A stretch of 64,000 bases of DNA from Rhizophagus irregularis (lineage: Eukaryota > Glomeromycota > Glomeromycetes > Glomerales > Glomeraceae): NCBI RefSeq assembly GCF_026210795.1, contig NC_089429.1, forward strand, positions 6,295,001-6,359,000. Reading direction: 5' to 3'. How positions within the stretch are numbered: the first letter of the stretch is position 1; every line of letters begins with the position of its first letter. Below the pieces are notes generated by a model, which worked only from the letters and a program-made list of their open reading frames with translations, searched no databases and was not told the DNA's origin. A program made the position numbers and the translations under genes. Of the stretch, positions 1-12,320 are shown in pieces.

Positions 1-478
1 TGAATATAAGGAATGTGACAAATTGGTTGCATTAATTATGTGTGTTGTCATTATATATTCTCTTAGAAAAAATGCTAAAATGCTAATTGGTAAGTAGAGT
101 GATTTTCTTTTAGTTCATTTTCACTTCTGGAAGGTTTATTAAATAACAACTGTTAATAGAAAGATGGCTTTGCATTTTAATAGTTAAATATTGAAATCTA
201 ACCAAACTTGGGATTCATTGCTAACAACTGTCTGTTTGTTATTTTAGCAGGCCGATCAATATTGTTGTATATATTGTTCAACCATTCAACCATCTTATTG
301 ATAGGCACATAAGGTTCTTGTTTTGTAACATATTTGCACATATATTTCTGATGACTTTCCATAATAGTAAAGTTGATGCATGGTAAGTAACTACCAATGA
401 TCTTTTGGTTTTGTTCAACAATATATAAATCTACCTGTATTATTATTAAAATATATTATTTCTGAAAGTGGTTTAGGT
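1..478. other. AT-rich stretch without a recognisable gene
   Basis: No open frame with recognisable protein content was found. It may be the 3' continuation of the integrase relic that follows. Confidence 0.5.
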
Positions 479-1560
479 CTTAATGTTTCTGGAATATTTT
501 CTTCATCATAATACCTTTGCCAAATAAATCTTCAATTAAAGTACTTACTCTATGAGATTTGTCACCATATACAAGCTCATAAGGAGTTTTTTTGTGAGAA
601 TAGCAATAGGAATGATTTATATATAAAATAATTGAATAGAGCCTAACATTTGCCTAATCTTTGCTGTAAAATCCCATAAGTTGCCCTTGACTTTGAAATA
701 ATGTGAATGCCCATGATTAATTATTTTTATTGTTAGCCATAATAAATTAACCAATTCTTTTATTATTATATATAAGTCAATAACAAAATTGTTACCAATT
801 ATGTTTGCTATAGAGGAAATTGCTGGAGTATATCCAGGTGGGATAGAAGATGGATCCCAGAATACTTTACTTATAGGTATAGTTATTTGATAAGCTGCCA
901 AGTTTGTGCATTGCAACTAGAAGGATCACAGTGAATTCTTTTCATTGTCAGACTGAAGTATTTTGGGTAGAGAACCTAGGAAATGAAAACTTTTACCTAA
1001 GAAAATCATGTAAAATGGTCTTGGACATGACAAATATATTTATATTCTCCATTAGCATCATATTATAATAGATCAACCAAATCCATCTGTTAATATTAAT
1101 GTAAAATTTATATTAATTTTAATAAAGTTTTAAATAGAAATTAAGAAATTAACTATCTGAATATGAGAAGATTCTTGTGTAATTAACTTTGCAGCCAAAG
1201 AATGAAATGAGGGTTTATTTGTATAGTTGTTAACAAAATTTTCAACTGAATTTTGCTTTATCTAGTTCTACCTTTCTTTAATGGATTTCTAAAGCTGCTT
1301 TGCCTTGCATATTGATCTATTTCAGTATTTGTTCTACATAGAACTTCATACATATTTTCAAGCATAAGAACTGGTTTATTATTTGCTTTAACCATTACTC
1401 TAAAATCTCCAGGAACAATTTGTTTAAGACAAAATTGCTTTTTAGTCCAATCATAATAAGTGTATTTATCACAAGTATGAGAATCTAATAATACTGCTTT
1501 TATTTTATCTAACAGTTCTAAATTTATTAAAGCTTTATCCCATTTACATTCTAGAAGTTT
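479..1560 (-). pseudogene. Decayed KRBA2-like/Ginger-type integrase
   Basis: Minus-strand reading of 1290-1560 gives a long stretch without stops that includes DYTWTKK-like and QIVPGDFRVMVK-type wording and then ENMYEVLCRTNTEIDQYARQ. This is the N-terminal part of the KRBA2-like integrase family that is abundant in Rhizophagus. Downstream, 617-916 reads through an integrase-core-like block (GNNFVID, then IIKELVN, then GNLWDFTAKIRQML). 500-600 reads HKKTPYELVYGDK, the usual end of the rve core. The blocks are in order but joined by stops and frameshifts, so no protein can be made. In an intact copy the enzyme would join element DNA to the host genome. It could belong to the same dead element as the reverse transcriptase relic at 3.5 kb, but a separate Ginger-type element is equally possible. 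Confidence 0.65.
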
Positions 1561-2581
1561 ATTAAGGTAATTATTTACTGTATTGATTCATATCTAAATA
1601 ATGAATAACAAATATTAGATTTTAATAGATTTATAAAGAAATAAAATTATTATTTACTTACTTATTATATCTTCAAAATTTGACTCTCATAAGCAATACT
1701 TAGTTAATTATATAAATTTTTATAAGTTTAAAATCTATATATATTGAAATTTATATATGCAAATTACTCATATTTTATATTCTAGATGAGTTGCTTTTCT
1801 TCAAGGTAAGCACTTTCCGGTCTGTTATAATGGACTCACTATATACTATGCAAATCTGTCTCTAAATCTTTGCTAATCTTCATAGTTTACAGGTTGATAT
1901 TGAATTATATTGATATTATCTTTTTAACCAGAAATAATATAAATTGTTATGAAATCATAATTGTTTTAACTTTATCTACTTTAATAAATGTAAACTTTTT
2001 AAGTATATGAACAATATCAATTTTACTACTAAATGATTAGACATTTCTATGCAATTTTGCCTTATATAAAAGAGTGATTTACCACAGAATATATATTACT
2101 TTAAATGCATAAGGATGAGTTTGGTTTCTTACATCTTCACTTATTATATATAAAGAGCATATTTATGAATAATAAATTATAAATTTGCTTGCTCTGATTA
2201 TGACTGAAAACAATAATTTAAGCTATATAACCACTAGTCTGGTATATTAATAATATAATATTATTTTACTATAAAATAATAAACTATAAGATAGGATGTG
2301 ATATTGTGACAGGATTAACTGTCTATCACTATTGGATTCATTGTATTTTTAATAAAATAGATGATACTTAAAAAATTGTCTTTAATATATTTTAATTCTA
2401 ACTTAACAATTTGGAAATATCCTATTATATCCCAAATTTCTATATTTTTTCCATTTATTACTAATCTAATGTGCCAATAAAAATCACATAATAACTCTTA
2501 ACAATGTGAATTTTAAATCCATGGCAAAATCTTGTATTATAAAATTATATATTTAAATCATAATAATTTAATGCCTCTAAG

Positions 2582-2646
2582 CTTTTTTGACAATCCAAGA
2601 TTGGCTAACTTGATGTTACCCTCATGGATCAATGCATTACCAAAGT
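2582..2646 (-). pseudogene. Protein-kinase catalytic-loop fragment
   Basis: Minus-strand translation reads LIHEGNIKLANLGLSKK. This matches the catalytic-loop to DFG segment of Rhizophagus-type kinases, with DFG decayed to NLG. Only about 20 codons survive and both sides are stops, so it is a fragment. The motif match is clear but very short. Confidence 0.45.
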
Positions 2647-2671
2647 GCTAAATTTTTATAAGTATTATAAA

Positions 2672-2745
2672 TCTGGAATGGCAAGATAGTTTCTGGCTAT
2701 ATTTGATAGATTTGAGTATTCTGTTCCATTTATGATAAAATATGA
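2672..2745 (-). pseudogene. hAT transposase dimerisation-region fragment
   Basis: Minus-strand reading gives EYSNLSNIARNYLAIP. This resembles the conserved block of the hAT C-terminal dimerisation domain (xxLAxxYLAIPATS). Only this block is recognisable, and it is cut by stops on both sides. A short coincidence cannot be excluded. Confidence 0.4.
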
Positions 2746-3479
2746 TAAGCATTATTAGTGTGTTTTTACTATACTAGAATATCAGTTTTTTTTTTCAAAG
2801 CTACTTTTTTGTTTATTATTAAATGTTGAGTTTATTCTTTTTTTTGGTTTTTTCCTTCTGATAGTATTGAAAAACCTTGCACTCATTCTAACAATTTTGA
2901 ACTTTTATCATGCCAGAAATGTACAATATTAGGACCTTCTTTTTTTAGCATAATTCAGTACCTTTTTTTACTGAAGGATTTGAAAAAACTATTGACTTTC
3001 ATACCAAGAGGTTTGTCATCAACAGGTTTAATTCTGTTTCCAGGATTAAGAATATGTTTCTTTGGTAATTATATTCAAAAAATTGAGCTATTATTAACAG
3101 ATTTAAATGTTTTATAATTTTTTTATACATTAAGATATTTTAGGATATGCCTTAAACTATATATACATGCTGTATTCAAATCAGCTTTTTTTTGCTTCTT
3201 TTCTATCTGCAGATTATAATTTATACATGAATATAAATAAATTATAAATTATGAACAAAATTCATTTTTTGTTTTTAACTTTAGCTTTGAAAGATATTTT
3301 TTTTCTGTATTAATAATTATGCAAAATCCTTTGAGAAAATAGAATAAAGCAATTTGGTTGTTTTGTTTTGTTTTATTTTTAGATTTTTAATAATAACATA
3401 TTGGGTAGGTTGTATTCCAACATTAGATGGTTGGTGAGAAGATATAGAGCCCAATGTATGGTACTGACTACTGAAGTAT

Positions 3480-3712
3480 TTTTTTATATATCCATTGTGT
3501 CTTTCCAAATTAATCAAGTGATTGTCTATTCTAGGAACTATATCTTTTGTCATAACACTATTTAATTCTCAATAATTGACACAAAGACGTCTTTCCATTT
3601 TCTTATGAATAAGAACTACAGGTGCAGCCCACGGACAAGTAGATTTCTTAATCAATCCTTCTTGTAGCATGCGTTGAATTTCCTTCTCAATAAAATTTCT
3701 ATATTTTTTATT
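3480..3712 (-). pseudogene. Ty3-type reverse transcriptase fragment
   Basis: Minus-strand translation reads EIQRMLQEGLIKKST, CPWAAPVVLIHKK, RLCVNY, then ELNSVMTKD and PRIDNHLINL. This is the beginning of a Ty3-type reverse transcriptase (the block before the first catalytic aspartate region). A stop replaces the residue between NY and ELN, and short deletions are present (for example in the KKDG region). The YxDD active site was not found downstream, so the copy is dead. It lies upstream, in transcription order, of the integrase relic at 0.5-1.6 kb, at a distance compatible with a single pol gene. Confidence 0.65.
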
Positions 3713-6509
3713 CTGTCAACTGCAGAATATTTTCATACTGCTTTACTATTACAGTATCTTGTATTAAGTTTTTTCGTCCTAACTCTGATGAATTCCATAC
3801 AAAACTTCCATGATGTTGAACTAGGAATCAGAACAATAGTAATTCTAAATCAACAGGAAGAGTTTTGACTTTCATCTTGACAGTAGCATGTGTAGTTTCT
3901 ATCCCAGGTCTTACTTCCATATGATAATACTTGATTTCCTTATATTTGATTAAATATTTGAAAGAAATTTGCAATTTCATTATAAAATGTTTAACTGAAC
4001 TTGCATTGTATTATAGATTATTATATTACTGTAAATTTTAACTGAATTTTGTGTGAATGATAAAATTTTAAAGCATTATTACAATACACTTAATTTTAAA
4101 CATTTGTTTAAAGTAAGCAGTTAGGCTTAAGTCTTAATTGATAGGTGTTATAAATTGTGGGTAACCATGAATGAGAAAATATAATAATAATAATTTGAGT
4201 GTGAGATAAAATAGTTTGACTTAAACTTATAATATGAGAAAGTTTGAAACTATTTTGTAGTCTCTAACTAAGGTTGTATTTTATTTTATATTATATAAGA
4301 ATGGTATAAAATAAATAAAGAGGAAATAAAATAAATTTCCCTATATTATCATGTATTAATTATATTATATTATATAAGAAATACTGTATATTATAAAAAG
4401 AACCTTTTTTTTATTAAGACATCCTATTATTTAGTATGGAAGTACTGTTAATAGTTTTAGAATTGGATATAAGTTTGCTTGTTTTCATCCTTAAAAGGTA
4501 TCATTTAGTTAAATACATCCAGTTATCCACTAATAAATTCAATTTTACAGTATGGTTGCTGGTAAACTGTTTGGTCCCAAATACTTGTAAGATAAGATCT
4601 TGTATCTTGGAGTGTAATATTACTAGGATAAGAGCAATAATTCTATAGGTAATTTTAAAATAAATTATGAATTTAATTTTTTTCCCTCCTTATTTTCACT
4701 GCAAGTTCTAGTGGTCCTTCTTGTAAAGATTATTAAAGAATCAGAGAATTTTTGCTGATACTGAATGCCAAATGTGATACTTGTGCCTCAAAAAGTAGTT
4801 GATAATACATATCAAAAACATCAAATGAGAATAATGCTAAAATTGATTACAAGGTGTTGCTAAAAACAACCTGTTTTAATTAAAGATTCTATTATTCCTC
4901 CAAATTCAATAGAACCATTTGTCTTGTATGATTAGCAAAGTAAGTTATTAAGAGTATATATAATAAAGTAAACTATTCTCTATTTAAATAAAGCCTAATT
5001 TAATTAAAATTTGAACTGGGTTATTATCATAATAGATTGTTTCTAACACATTTATATATATTCTGACTTCTGAGACATTGTTTCCCACATTTAATGGATT
5101 ATTGCTACTATATTAATCAATATTTTATTTGTTATAATGTATTAAAATAAATAATAATAATTTAAAAACCATTGTTTTTTTTTAAAAAATAAGGGTAATA
5201 GTAAGAAAAGAAGGAGAAAGTGAATCAAACAATTTGTAGAAGACAAAGCCCTGTATATATAGTAACAAAGAAAAAGAAAAGCCACATAAGAAAATTTGTC
5301 ATGTAACAATTGGTTTAATTTATTTGTCTCAGCCCCAAAAACAAAAGCCTCTGTGTATACTTAAAAAAAATTATATGATCAAGAAATATTTATTTCTCAT
5401 AATATAATTTCAATTTACACTACTAATTAAATCAAGAAATTAAGAAATTAACAAAAAATGCATGTCTTTACATGTTAGTATTTCCGCCTAAAATAAAAAT
5501 TAAATGTGTTATATTAACTCTTGTAAATCAGTAAATATAAATCAGATAAAATTGAGGCTTATTCCAAAAACAAAATCATAGAGAATATTGAGAGTATATA
5601 AAGTAAGAAAGTAAAAAATTATCTTTTTTATAATTATTTTTATTGTAGTAAACCTTATTACAGCAAATTTTTAGTAATTTGCGAATTGTTATTTTGGTGT
5701 TTGTTTGTTAATTAATTACATTTTCTAATAATTAATCCTTTAACTTCTTTATCATTTATTTTTAACTAAATATATTTTAAAAGATTGCATAATGATTGTG
5801 AAATAATCATTATGTAAAAAACACTATAAATGGAAATCAATAGATGTATTCACATTGATGGACCAGGCAAAAAAATGAGTGATCGATATTGTGAAAAAAT
5901 ACAATTTTTTTTAATAAAATATTATTTAAATATAAAAATAATGTTTACTTAAAATATAATTGTATTAAAAAAAATTTGATAATACATTAAACTCTGTGTT
6001 ACCAAGAACCACAAATTTAAATTTCTTAATAACACTTAATAATTATATTTTTCAGTTATTTTCATATCTCACAATATGTATTTAAACTATTTGCATTAGA
6101 ATCACAGATTACCAAAAAAAGTGGCATTTTTGGTATATGGAGTTTAATTCTTCTTAATTTTGATTATAGATTATAAATGTAATCCGTAAAATTCTTGTAA
6201 ATATTTTACACCATTTTCAAATTTCCAATGCTTTATTTTTACAAAGAAATTTATGTACACACCAAATAATAGTACTTTCCAAATATTTACAAGCTTAGAA
6301 AACTTTTAGCCAAATTTAGGAAAAATGAATTGAAAGCATTAAAATAGTTTTTAAAATTTGGATAGATTTAATAAATTAAAATCATGATCAATGCTAACTT
6401 TATCACCTACATATAATTCTTTTTTTTAATAAATTTTGTTTTGGAAATGCATACTTAATTTATAAAATTGATATTTTAATTCTTCAAAATACAAAATATT
6501 CATAAAGAG
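3713..6509. other. AT-rich decayed repeat DNA, no gene
   Basis: Several short frames occur (for example an ATG-initiated 70-codon frame at 4436-4648), but none has a recognisable domain. The minus strand around 4500-4640 has a coding-like run that may be the gag/protease part of the relic at 3.5 kb. Many near-homopolymer A and T runs are present. Confidence 0.4.
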
Positions 6510-6664
6510 ATAATTCAAGTTTACTCATTCCACCAAAAAATACTGTATTATTTATAGAATAAACTTCACAAAGATTAGCTTTTGCTAATTCCTTTTGCTC
6601 ATTGTTTGAAAATATTGTTTTTTTCTTATGTGGATCTAAAAGTGCAGCAACAAGAAACACATTG
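6510..6664 (-). pseudogene. hAT transposase C-terminal fragment
   Basis: The minus strand reads VFLVAALLDPHKKK, TIFSNNEQKELAKANLCEVY and INNTVFFGG without a stop. The AALLDPxxK pattern followed by an acidic/lysine-rich helix is the hallmark of the hAT transposase region just before the dimerisation domain. It is truncated on both sides. The element's ends were not found. Confidence 0.45.
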
Positions 6665-7436
6665 TTTCAATTACTCCTAGTTTAATACTATAATAATAAA
6701 GTACTTCAATTAGTAAAAGATATAGAAGATATAGAATTCCGTTAAAAGACCTATTACAAAATATTGAAAGAAATGTTTGATCAATGATACTAAGATTTTG
6801 ATTCTTTGAACGAATTACTGAAGAAGATAGATTTAATAAGAGAAATCATCTTTTACAAAATCATCAATTAATACTTGATCTCGGAACTTTGGCACACGTT
6901 AATATATCAAGCGCGGATGGAGGTTATATCAAAAATCAATAAATAAACGGTTTAGGCTAATAGATCAAGAACAATTTTTTTAGTTGACTGGTTCTTCAGT
7001 TTCAAAAAATGTATCATTAAATTTATCATAAATATTAAATACGCTATAAAGTTAAATTCGTGATCATAGTTTGTGCTGCGTTACAAATTTTCGATTTATA
7101 TTTCATAGACTTGAAGTTTAATTTTGCATTATCATTTATGTTGCGAGTAAGATTTTATAGAATTATTAAAATAGAACAATTTATTAGATTAATAAAATAC
7201 ATGAAATATGAAATAAAGAATAAACTATTTTATAAAAACTATTTTTTTTTTTTTTGAAAAATTACCACTAGCGATGATTCATCACTGAATCAATTTATAG
7301 AAACCGAAATAAGAAAAATAAGAAAGATAAATCTTTTTAAACAACCTAAACCTTAACAAAAAACAAATAAAAAAAATTGCTTTTATAGTATTATATTAAT
7401 CTGAGGTTTCTCAAAAAATTTACAAATGAACATTTT
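6665..7436. other. Spacer downstream of the LPMO-like gene
   Basis: AT-rich DNA with long T and A runs. A plus-strand frame at 7060-7257 starts without ATG and has no recognisable domain, so it is not annotated. Confidence 0.4.
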
Positions 7437-7459
7437 ATATATATATATATATATATATA
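7437..7459. repeat. AT dinucleotide microsatellite
   Basis: An uninterrupted run of alternating A and T lies 25 bp beyond the stop of the LPMO-like gene, in its 3' untranslated region. Confidence 0.9.
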
Positions 7460-7483
7460 ATAAATAATAAAAACGTAAAATTA

Positions 7484-8047
7484 TTAATTTTTTAAAGCTC
7501 TTCTAGTTGTACCGATGGATCTTCTTCTCTTTGAATCCCAGCAATCAGGATATTTCTTAATTCTAACATTGACGCAATACAAGTAATTGTTTCCAGCGTC
7601 ATCATCCCATCTGAATCTCATTACACAATCTTTGTTATCACATTCATCGTGTGGTACTTCAACAAATGCAGTGAATAAGCCTTTTTCCATACCACATGGG
7701 CCTAAGTTCTCGAAAGTTTTGAAATCTTTATCATATTTATCACCATACCGAGATAATTGCATTAAACAGTCTCCACCATGAGTAATAGTTCTATTATAGG
7801 CGATTAAAATTTTCTCACCAGGTTTGTATGTTGTAACTGGGCCTGGACTATCACCGGCAATACCACAGGGAAATTCCTTGGTTGGGTTGGAAACCTTAGC
7901 GATTATATCGGTAACATTTTGACCATATGGAAGTCTGGGGGTAGGGCTAAGAAGAATACCATGAGCTGAAACTCGTCCAACGAGTCCAATCAAAAGCGTG
8001 AAGACAAGAACGAAGTTGATAGCACCAGAGATTTTGGATTGAACCAT
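7484..8047 (-). CDS. Secreted LPMO-like (chitin-binding type 4-like) protein
   Basis: A single-exon 187-aa protein. The start is the ATG at 8047. The open frame extends 6 codons upstream, but only to a TTG. Residues 1-28 are a signal peptide (hydrophobic 9-23, ending VSA), so the mature protein begins HGILLSPTPR. A free N-terminal histidine (His29) is the copper ligand of lytic polysaccharide monooxygenases, and a second candidate ligand is His90 in THGGDC. Tyr155/Tyr157 near RWDDDAGNNYLYC could supply the axial position. There are seven cysteines (61, 94, 118, 136, 141, 158, 169) and a basic tail. The length is that of a bare catalytic domain. LPMOs cleave chitin or related glucans oxidatively outside the cell. 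The sequence cannot fix the family (AA10/AA11/AA16-like or an X325-type copper protein) or prove that it is active. The gene is flanked by transposon relics and appears intact. Confidence 0.75.
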   Translation of the reverse strand: MVQSKISGAINFVLVFTLLIGLVGRVSAHGILLSPTPRLPYGQNVTDIIAKVSNPTKEFPCGIAGDSPGPVTTYKPGEKILIAYNRTITHGGDCLMQLSRYGDKYDKDFKTFENLGPCGMEKGLFTAFVEVPHDECDNKDCVMRFRWDDDAGNNYLYCVNVRIKKYPDCWDSKRRRSIGTTRRALKN

Positions 8048-8270
8048 TGTAAGATTTAGTAACAAATATTTTTCTTTGAAAGTTTTTTTTGTCGTATTAG
8101 AGAACAGTTTTTAATAAGTAAATTTGAATTCTATTATTTTTAAAATAGAGATCAGTGAATATTTTGTTTCTTCAAAGTCAGAAATTTTTAGGGATTTAAA
8201 TATCTTTTCAGAAGACAATCTGTTAGCCAATTTGATTTGTTTGCATTGTGTAGTGCTCAAGAATTTTTTT

Positions 8271-8328
8271 CCTTCAAAGTTCCGGCGCGTATTTAGTATG
8301 TATTTTCCCCTTCAAAGTTTCAGCGCGT
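8271..8328. promoter_or_regulatory. Paired 20-bp direct repeat upstream of the LPMO-like gene
   Basis: CCTTCAAAGTTCCGGCGCGT (8271-8290) recurs as CCTTCAAAGTTTCAGCGCGT (8309-8328), with 18 of 20 bases identical and a start-to-start spacing of 38 bp. GC-rich words such as GGCGCGT stand out in this AT-rich upstream DNA, 224-281 bp before the ATG. It could be a pair of transcription-factor sites. Function is inferred from position only. Confidence 0.35.
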
Positions 8329-9195
8329 TATTTTTGATTAATTTGTATATTAATTTAAACAATTAAAAAATTTTTTTCATTCTAGAAAAGTTATAATACA
8401 AATATAAAAACTTTGTTTTTTTTATTTATATTCGTTTTTAATTATTATTTGTGTTATGCAGATAATCGGTATCACATATATGAAACGATCGAAATCGAAA
8501 ATTTTCAACTTAAAAAAAAAACAAACATGTGAAACGGAATAATAGTTGCATTTCTAGAATTCCGACAAATTGTTGTTGATCCAATTTTAAAAATAGATTT
8601 TGGTGTGATAATTATCACGGGACTTTTAATTTCGTAACGGGAATTGAATTGATTGACAAAATATTTATTCTTTTCTTTAGCAATGGAAATAAATTAACAA
8701 AACGTTTTAATTATAAAAATTTTCTTTGTAGGTACTAATTTTAGAGTTCTAAAAATTGAACTTTATTGTATATTCAATCTCTAATTATGGAAATAATTAT
8801 ACGGATAAAATTTTTACGACAATATTATTATATTTTAATTCCTATTACAAAGAATTTATTTAAAAAAAGAAAAATAATTTATAAGTATTTTATTATTATC
8901 TATATAATTATACTTATAATAATATCAGAACTAAACGTCCATTGATAAATATTTCAATTAACATCTAATTCATAGTCATGAAACAGTTAGGAAAAAATGT
9001 TAGCCTTTATGTTCGATGAATGCAAGATTAATTAAAGTATATGTGATTTTTTTAATTATTGTTAAAAAAAGGGACGGTTACACAAAAAAGAATTTTAAAG
9101 AAAAAAATATATTATATATTTTATAATATTTTTATTACAAAACTATACCTAACGCTAATATATCAATCGATTGATTTTTTATTAGGGAAATTTTA

Positions 9196-9470
9196 TTTAA
9201 TTGCCGATCCGTCTAAGCTGTATAAAATACATATAGCGAGTAAAATCTAACGCGCGTACAATGCAAAGTCATTTTTTTCCTTAGTAAAGTTATAATTATT
9301 TTAACATATTATTTTTCCTTGGTTTTTTTTTACATATATCATATGATTTTTATTTTATATAATGGGTTATTCCCTTCCCTAGTATTATGTAGTTTTCTCA
9401 CAATTGTGCTAAATTTAACCTTTAATTAACCCCCGAAAAACTGCCGATTTTAGACAGATCGGCAATTAAA
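9196..9470. repeat. Possible small foldback repeat
   Basis: TTTAATTGCCGATCCGTCTAA at 9196 is mirrored by the reverse complement of 9451-9470 (TTTAATTGCCGATCTGTCTA). The arms are about 20 bp and lie roughly 230 bp apart, with no gene between them. It resembles an internal arm of a MITE, but target-site duplications were not identified. Confidence 0.4.
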
Positions 9471-9860
9471 CATGTGCTAAAAAAGGATAATTTTTGATTT
9501 GTCATTGTATGATCTTCGAATATCTTAAATAGCATGATTTACTAAGACAATACTTACAATACTTCTTTATTATTAGTACTTCCTTTTACTATTTTAATTT
9601 ACTCTAAATTTAAGAATATCTAAAAATGGATTTGTCTTTTAATCCTAAATTAATTTCATTTTTCATTCGTGAATTCAAATCTTTTTTAGTCTATATAATT
9701 AAAAAAATTCTGTAACGTTTATGAATTGTGTACCGGGCGGTCGGAAATATTTGATCTTTAATCTGTATTATTATGGTTCATTTGATCGGTAAATATAACA
9801 TTAATACCGAATTGCTGATCGTTGCTTATTTTGTTACTGAAATTAAAAAAAAATTAATTA

Positions 9861-9970
9861 GCCCGTGCTTTGATGTTTTATCTCCCGTGCTTGATGTTTT
9901 TATCCATCTGTGCTTGATATTTTTGTCCGTCTGTGCTTGATGTTTTTTATCCAACTTTGTTTGATTAATC
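9861..9970 (+). repeat. About 27-bp tandem repeat, GTGCTTGATGTTTTT type
   Basis: Four to five imperfect units share YCYGTGCTTGATGTTTTTATC. The last part (9950-10000) matches, in inverted orientation, the segment at 25620-25690, which sits beside the second copy of the neighbouring minisatellite. Confidence 0.6.
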
Positions 9971-10084
9971 CTTGTCATAAATTAGTTTTTTTGTCAGCAC
10001 GTACAGCCGTACAGGGTTGACATTTTGTCGATCACATGTTTTTTAAGTTTAGCGTAGTTTTTAAAATTTTTTTTTTTTTATATT

Positions 10085-10760
10085 TTACACGAAGAATATT
10101 TTTTTTATCGTTATGATATTTTCGTTAAAAAATTTTATTTGATAGAAATTTCATTGGAGAATTTTATTTATCATATTTTTTTTTTTGACATATACCTAAT
10201 TTGTTGGAACAATTTTTTTAACAGGAGAGATTTTTTATTAATTTATTTATTTTTTTTTTGTAGAAAATTCTTTGGAGAATTTTTTAATAGGGAAGATTTT
10301 TTTATTTGATGGATAATTTCATTAGAAAAAGAATTTTTTTTTTAATAGGAGGGAGTTTTCCTTGATAAAAAATTTCTTTTGGGATTTTTTTTAATAGGTG
10401 AAAGTATTTTTTGACGGAGAATTTTATTAGAGAATTTTTTTAATAGGGGATTGTTTTTGATAGAGAACTTCATTAAAGAATTTTTTTTTAATAAGGAAAA
10501 TATTTTTTTTGATGGAAGATTTTTGTTAGAAATTTTTCTTTAATCGGGGATATTTTTTTTGATTGAGAATTTCATTAGAGAATTGTTTGTTGAAAATTTT
10601 TTTTATTTTTGATGGAGAATTTTGTTTAGAAATCTTTATTAAAAAAAAAATTTCAATCGATACCCTTAAGAATTTCATTAGAGATCTTTTTTTTTATAAA
10701 AAATTGATTGAAAATATATTGGAAAATTTTTTATTGAATTTTACAATTTTAAAGAACTTT
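10085..10760 (+). repeat. Minisatellite of about 40-45 bp units, copy 1
   Basis: Units of the form TTTTTTGATRGAGAATTTC followed by ATTAGAGAATTTTTTTTAAT and an AGGGGA block repeat about fifteen times with much drift. The 81-codon frame inside it is an artefact of the repeat. A second copy, reversed, is at 24905-25620. Confidence 0.75.
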
Positions 10761-11619
10761 TATTTTTTTTTTAATTTTATTCTTAGTTTTATTTTATTTA
10801 TTTTATAGTACTGTATTTTCTTTGTTTAATTAATATAATTAATATTCTTTTTGATCTATATTAGCATACTATTTAATTTTGTCAATTTTATCTTGATAAT
10901 TATTTTTTTTAAATTCATTATTAGTTTTCAGTCTTGGTATTTCTTATTTCTTTAATTTTAATTCTTTTTAGTATTTTTTCTTTGTTTTATTTGTTTTATT
11001 TTAATAATTTCAGATTATATAATAAGAAATTTATCAATGAAATTAAGAAAATATTAAAATTAAAAAAAAAATGTTAAAAATTAAAGTTAAAAATGGAATC
11101 AAAAAATACCAAATTAATGTTAACATATACTTTTTTAAAGAGTTTTCCTTTTTTTCATTAGTTATATTAAATAATTGGCATAAAAACATTTTTTGAAAAA
11201 CTACTATTTAAAATTTTAAATACCTTATACATAAATAAAGATTATACATGAATAAAAATTTATTATTAATTTTATATTTTTTTATTAAATATATATTTTG
11301 ATTTTTCATTAATATTTATAATTATTATTTCTTGCCATTTATTTTTTTTAATCCACGTGAATACTGAATACGTTCACGATAAAAATTACTATTCGTGGGC
11401 CAGAAGTAATTCTAAAAGAATCATAAACAAAACTGCCATTTAAGACAACGCCACCCTGTCGAAATAAACAGATCGGTGGAGGGCACGAACAAACCTACCC
11501 ACCCACTACGCACTTAGGTATAAAGGCAAAAAGGACAATATAACGAAAAGCGAACAGAATAGAGTAATAAACCAAAATAGAAACATTCTATCTAATCATA
11601 TATTCGTATTTTTCTTTCA
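10761..11619. other. AT-rich spacer, no gene seen
   Basis: Long T runs pass into a more balanced stretch from about 11350. No start-to-stop frame of interest was seen. Confidence 0.4.
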
Positions 11620-12320
11620 TCAATCAATCGATGCAATACAGTATGTAAATCCTGCCATGTATAGTATGTTTTATTCTGAGAAGGTCCGTCATTGTTGTTT
11701 TGTGTGATGGTAGAGTATCCTAATCGTGGACCAGAGTCGGTGGGTAGGTAACAGTTGGTGCTGCTGTTTCAAACAGCAGATACGTAAGAGTTGTCACTTA
11801 TAGTACTAGTAATAGTTTCTGATTAGACGGAGGAGTCTGTCATAAAAATATGGTAGGATTGTTAATAATTTCTTGGTCTTTCTGAGAGATATAGTAACTC
11901 ACATTAGTGATGTTATGTGTAACGTCTTCAATAAAAGTATGTCTAGGTACGTGGTGTTGTTCGTAAAAAGACATAGCAACTCCATATGCATAACTGTATT
12001 GTGGGATTGAACTGACGTCATAATCTTATAATCAAAAAGGTTAATATTGTAGGTGTGTTTATAATACACTCGAGAATCACCTGGAGTACCAGACGGTATA
12101 GAAGGTAAAGACTTTTTCTTTTTGTTACGCTTTGCACAGTCTTGTCTGTTTAAGATCTGCTGGTAAGCGGAAAGATGTGTCAAGGTGGGAAATATAGCCT
12201 ATATGTCTATGTTCGTATTTCGTCCATACATGATGTATTTGTTCCAAATCTTTTCCAGGAGTTTGCGTGAGGACAGGCTTGTTTTGGTGATTCAAAGTGT
12301 TCCTTGTAAGTCAATTCCAT
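11620..12320 (-). pseudogene. GC-richer coding relic of unknown family
   Basis: Base composition here is clearly less AT-rich than the surroundings. The minus strand holds several coding-like runs in different frames. One reads PGKDLEQIHHVWTKYEHRH. The next frame reads CAKRNKKKKSLPSIPSGTPG. A third reads YAYGVAMSFYEQHHVPRH and continues with THNITNVSYYISQKDQ, and a last run has SGPRLGYSTITQNNNDGPSQ. No splice pattern was found that joins them, so either frameshifts have broken the gene or several small introns exist. The family is not recognised. The mix of basic and low-complexity segments would fit an element-encoded gag-like protein, but this is a guess. Confidence 0.35.

Noticed and set aside
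8048-8065. Six-codon upstream extension of the LPMO-like protein
   Set aside because: It starts at TTG. The ATG at 8047 gives a standard signal peptide.
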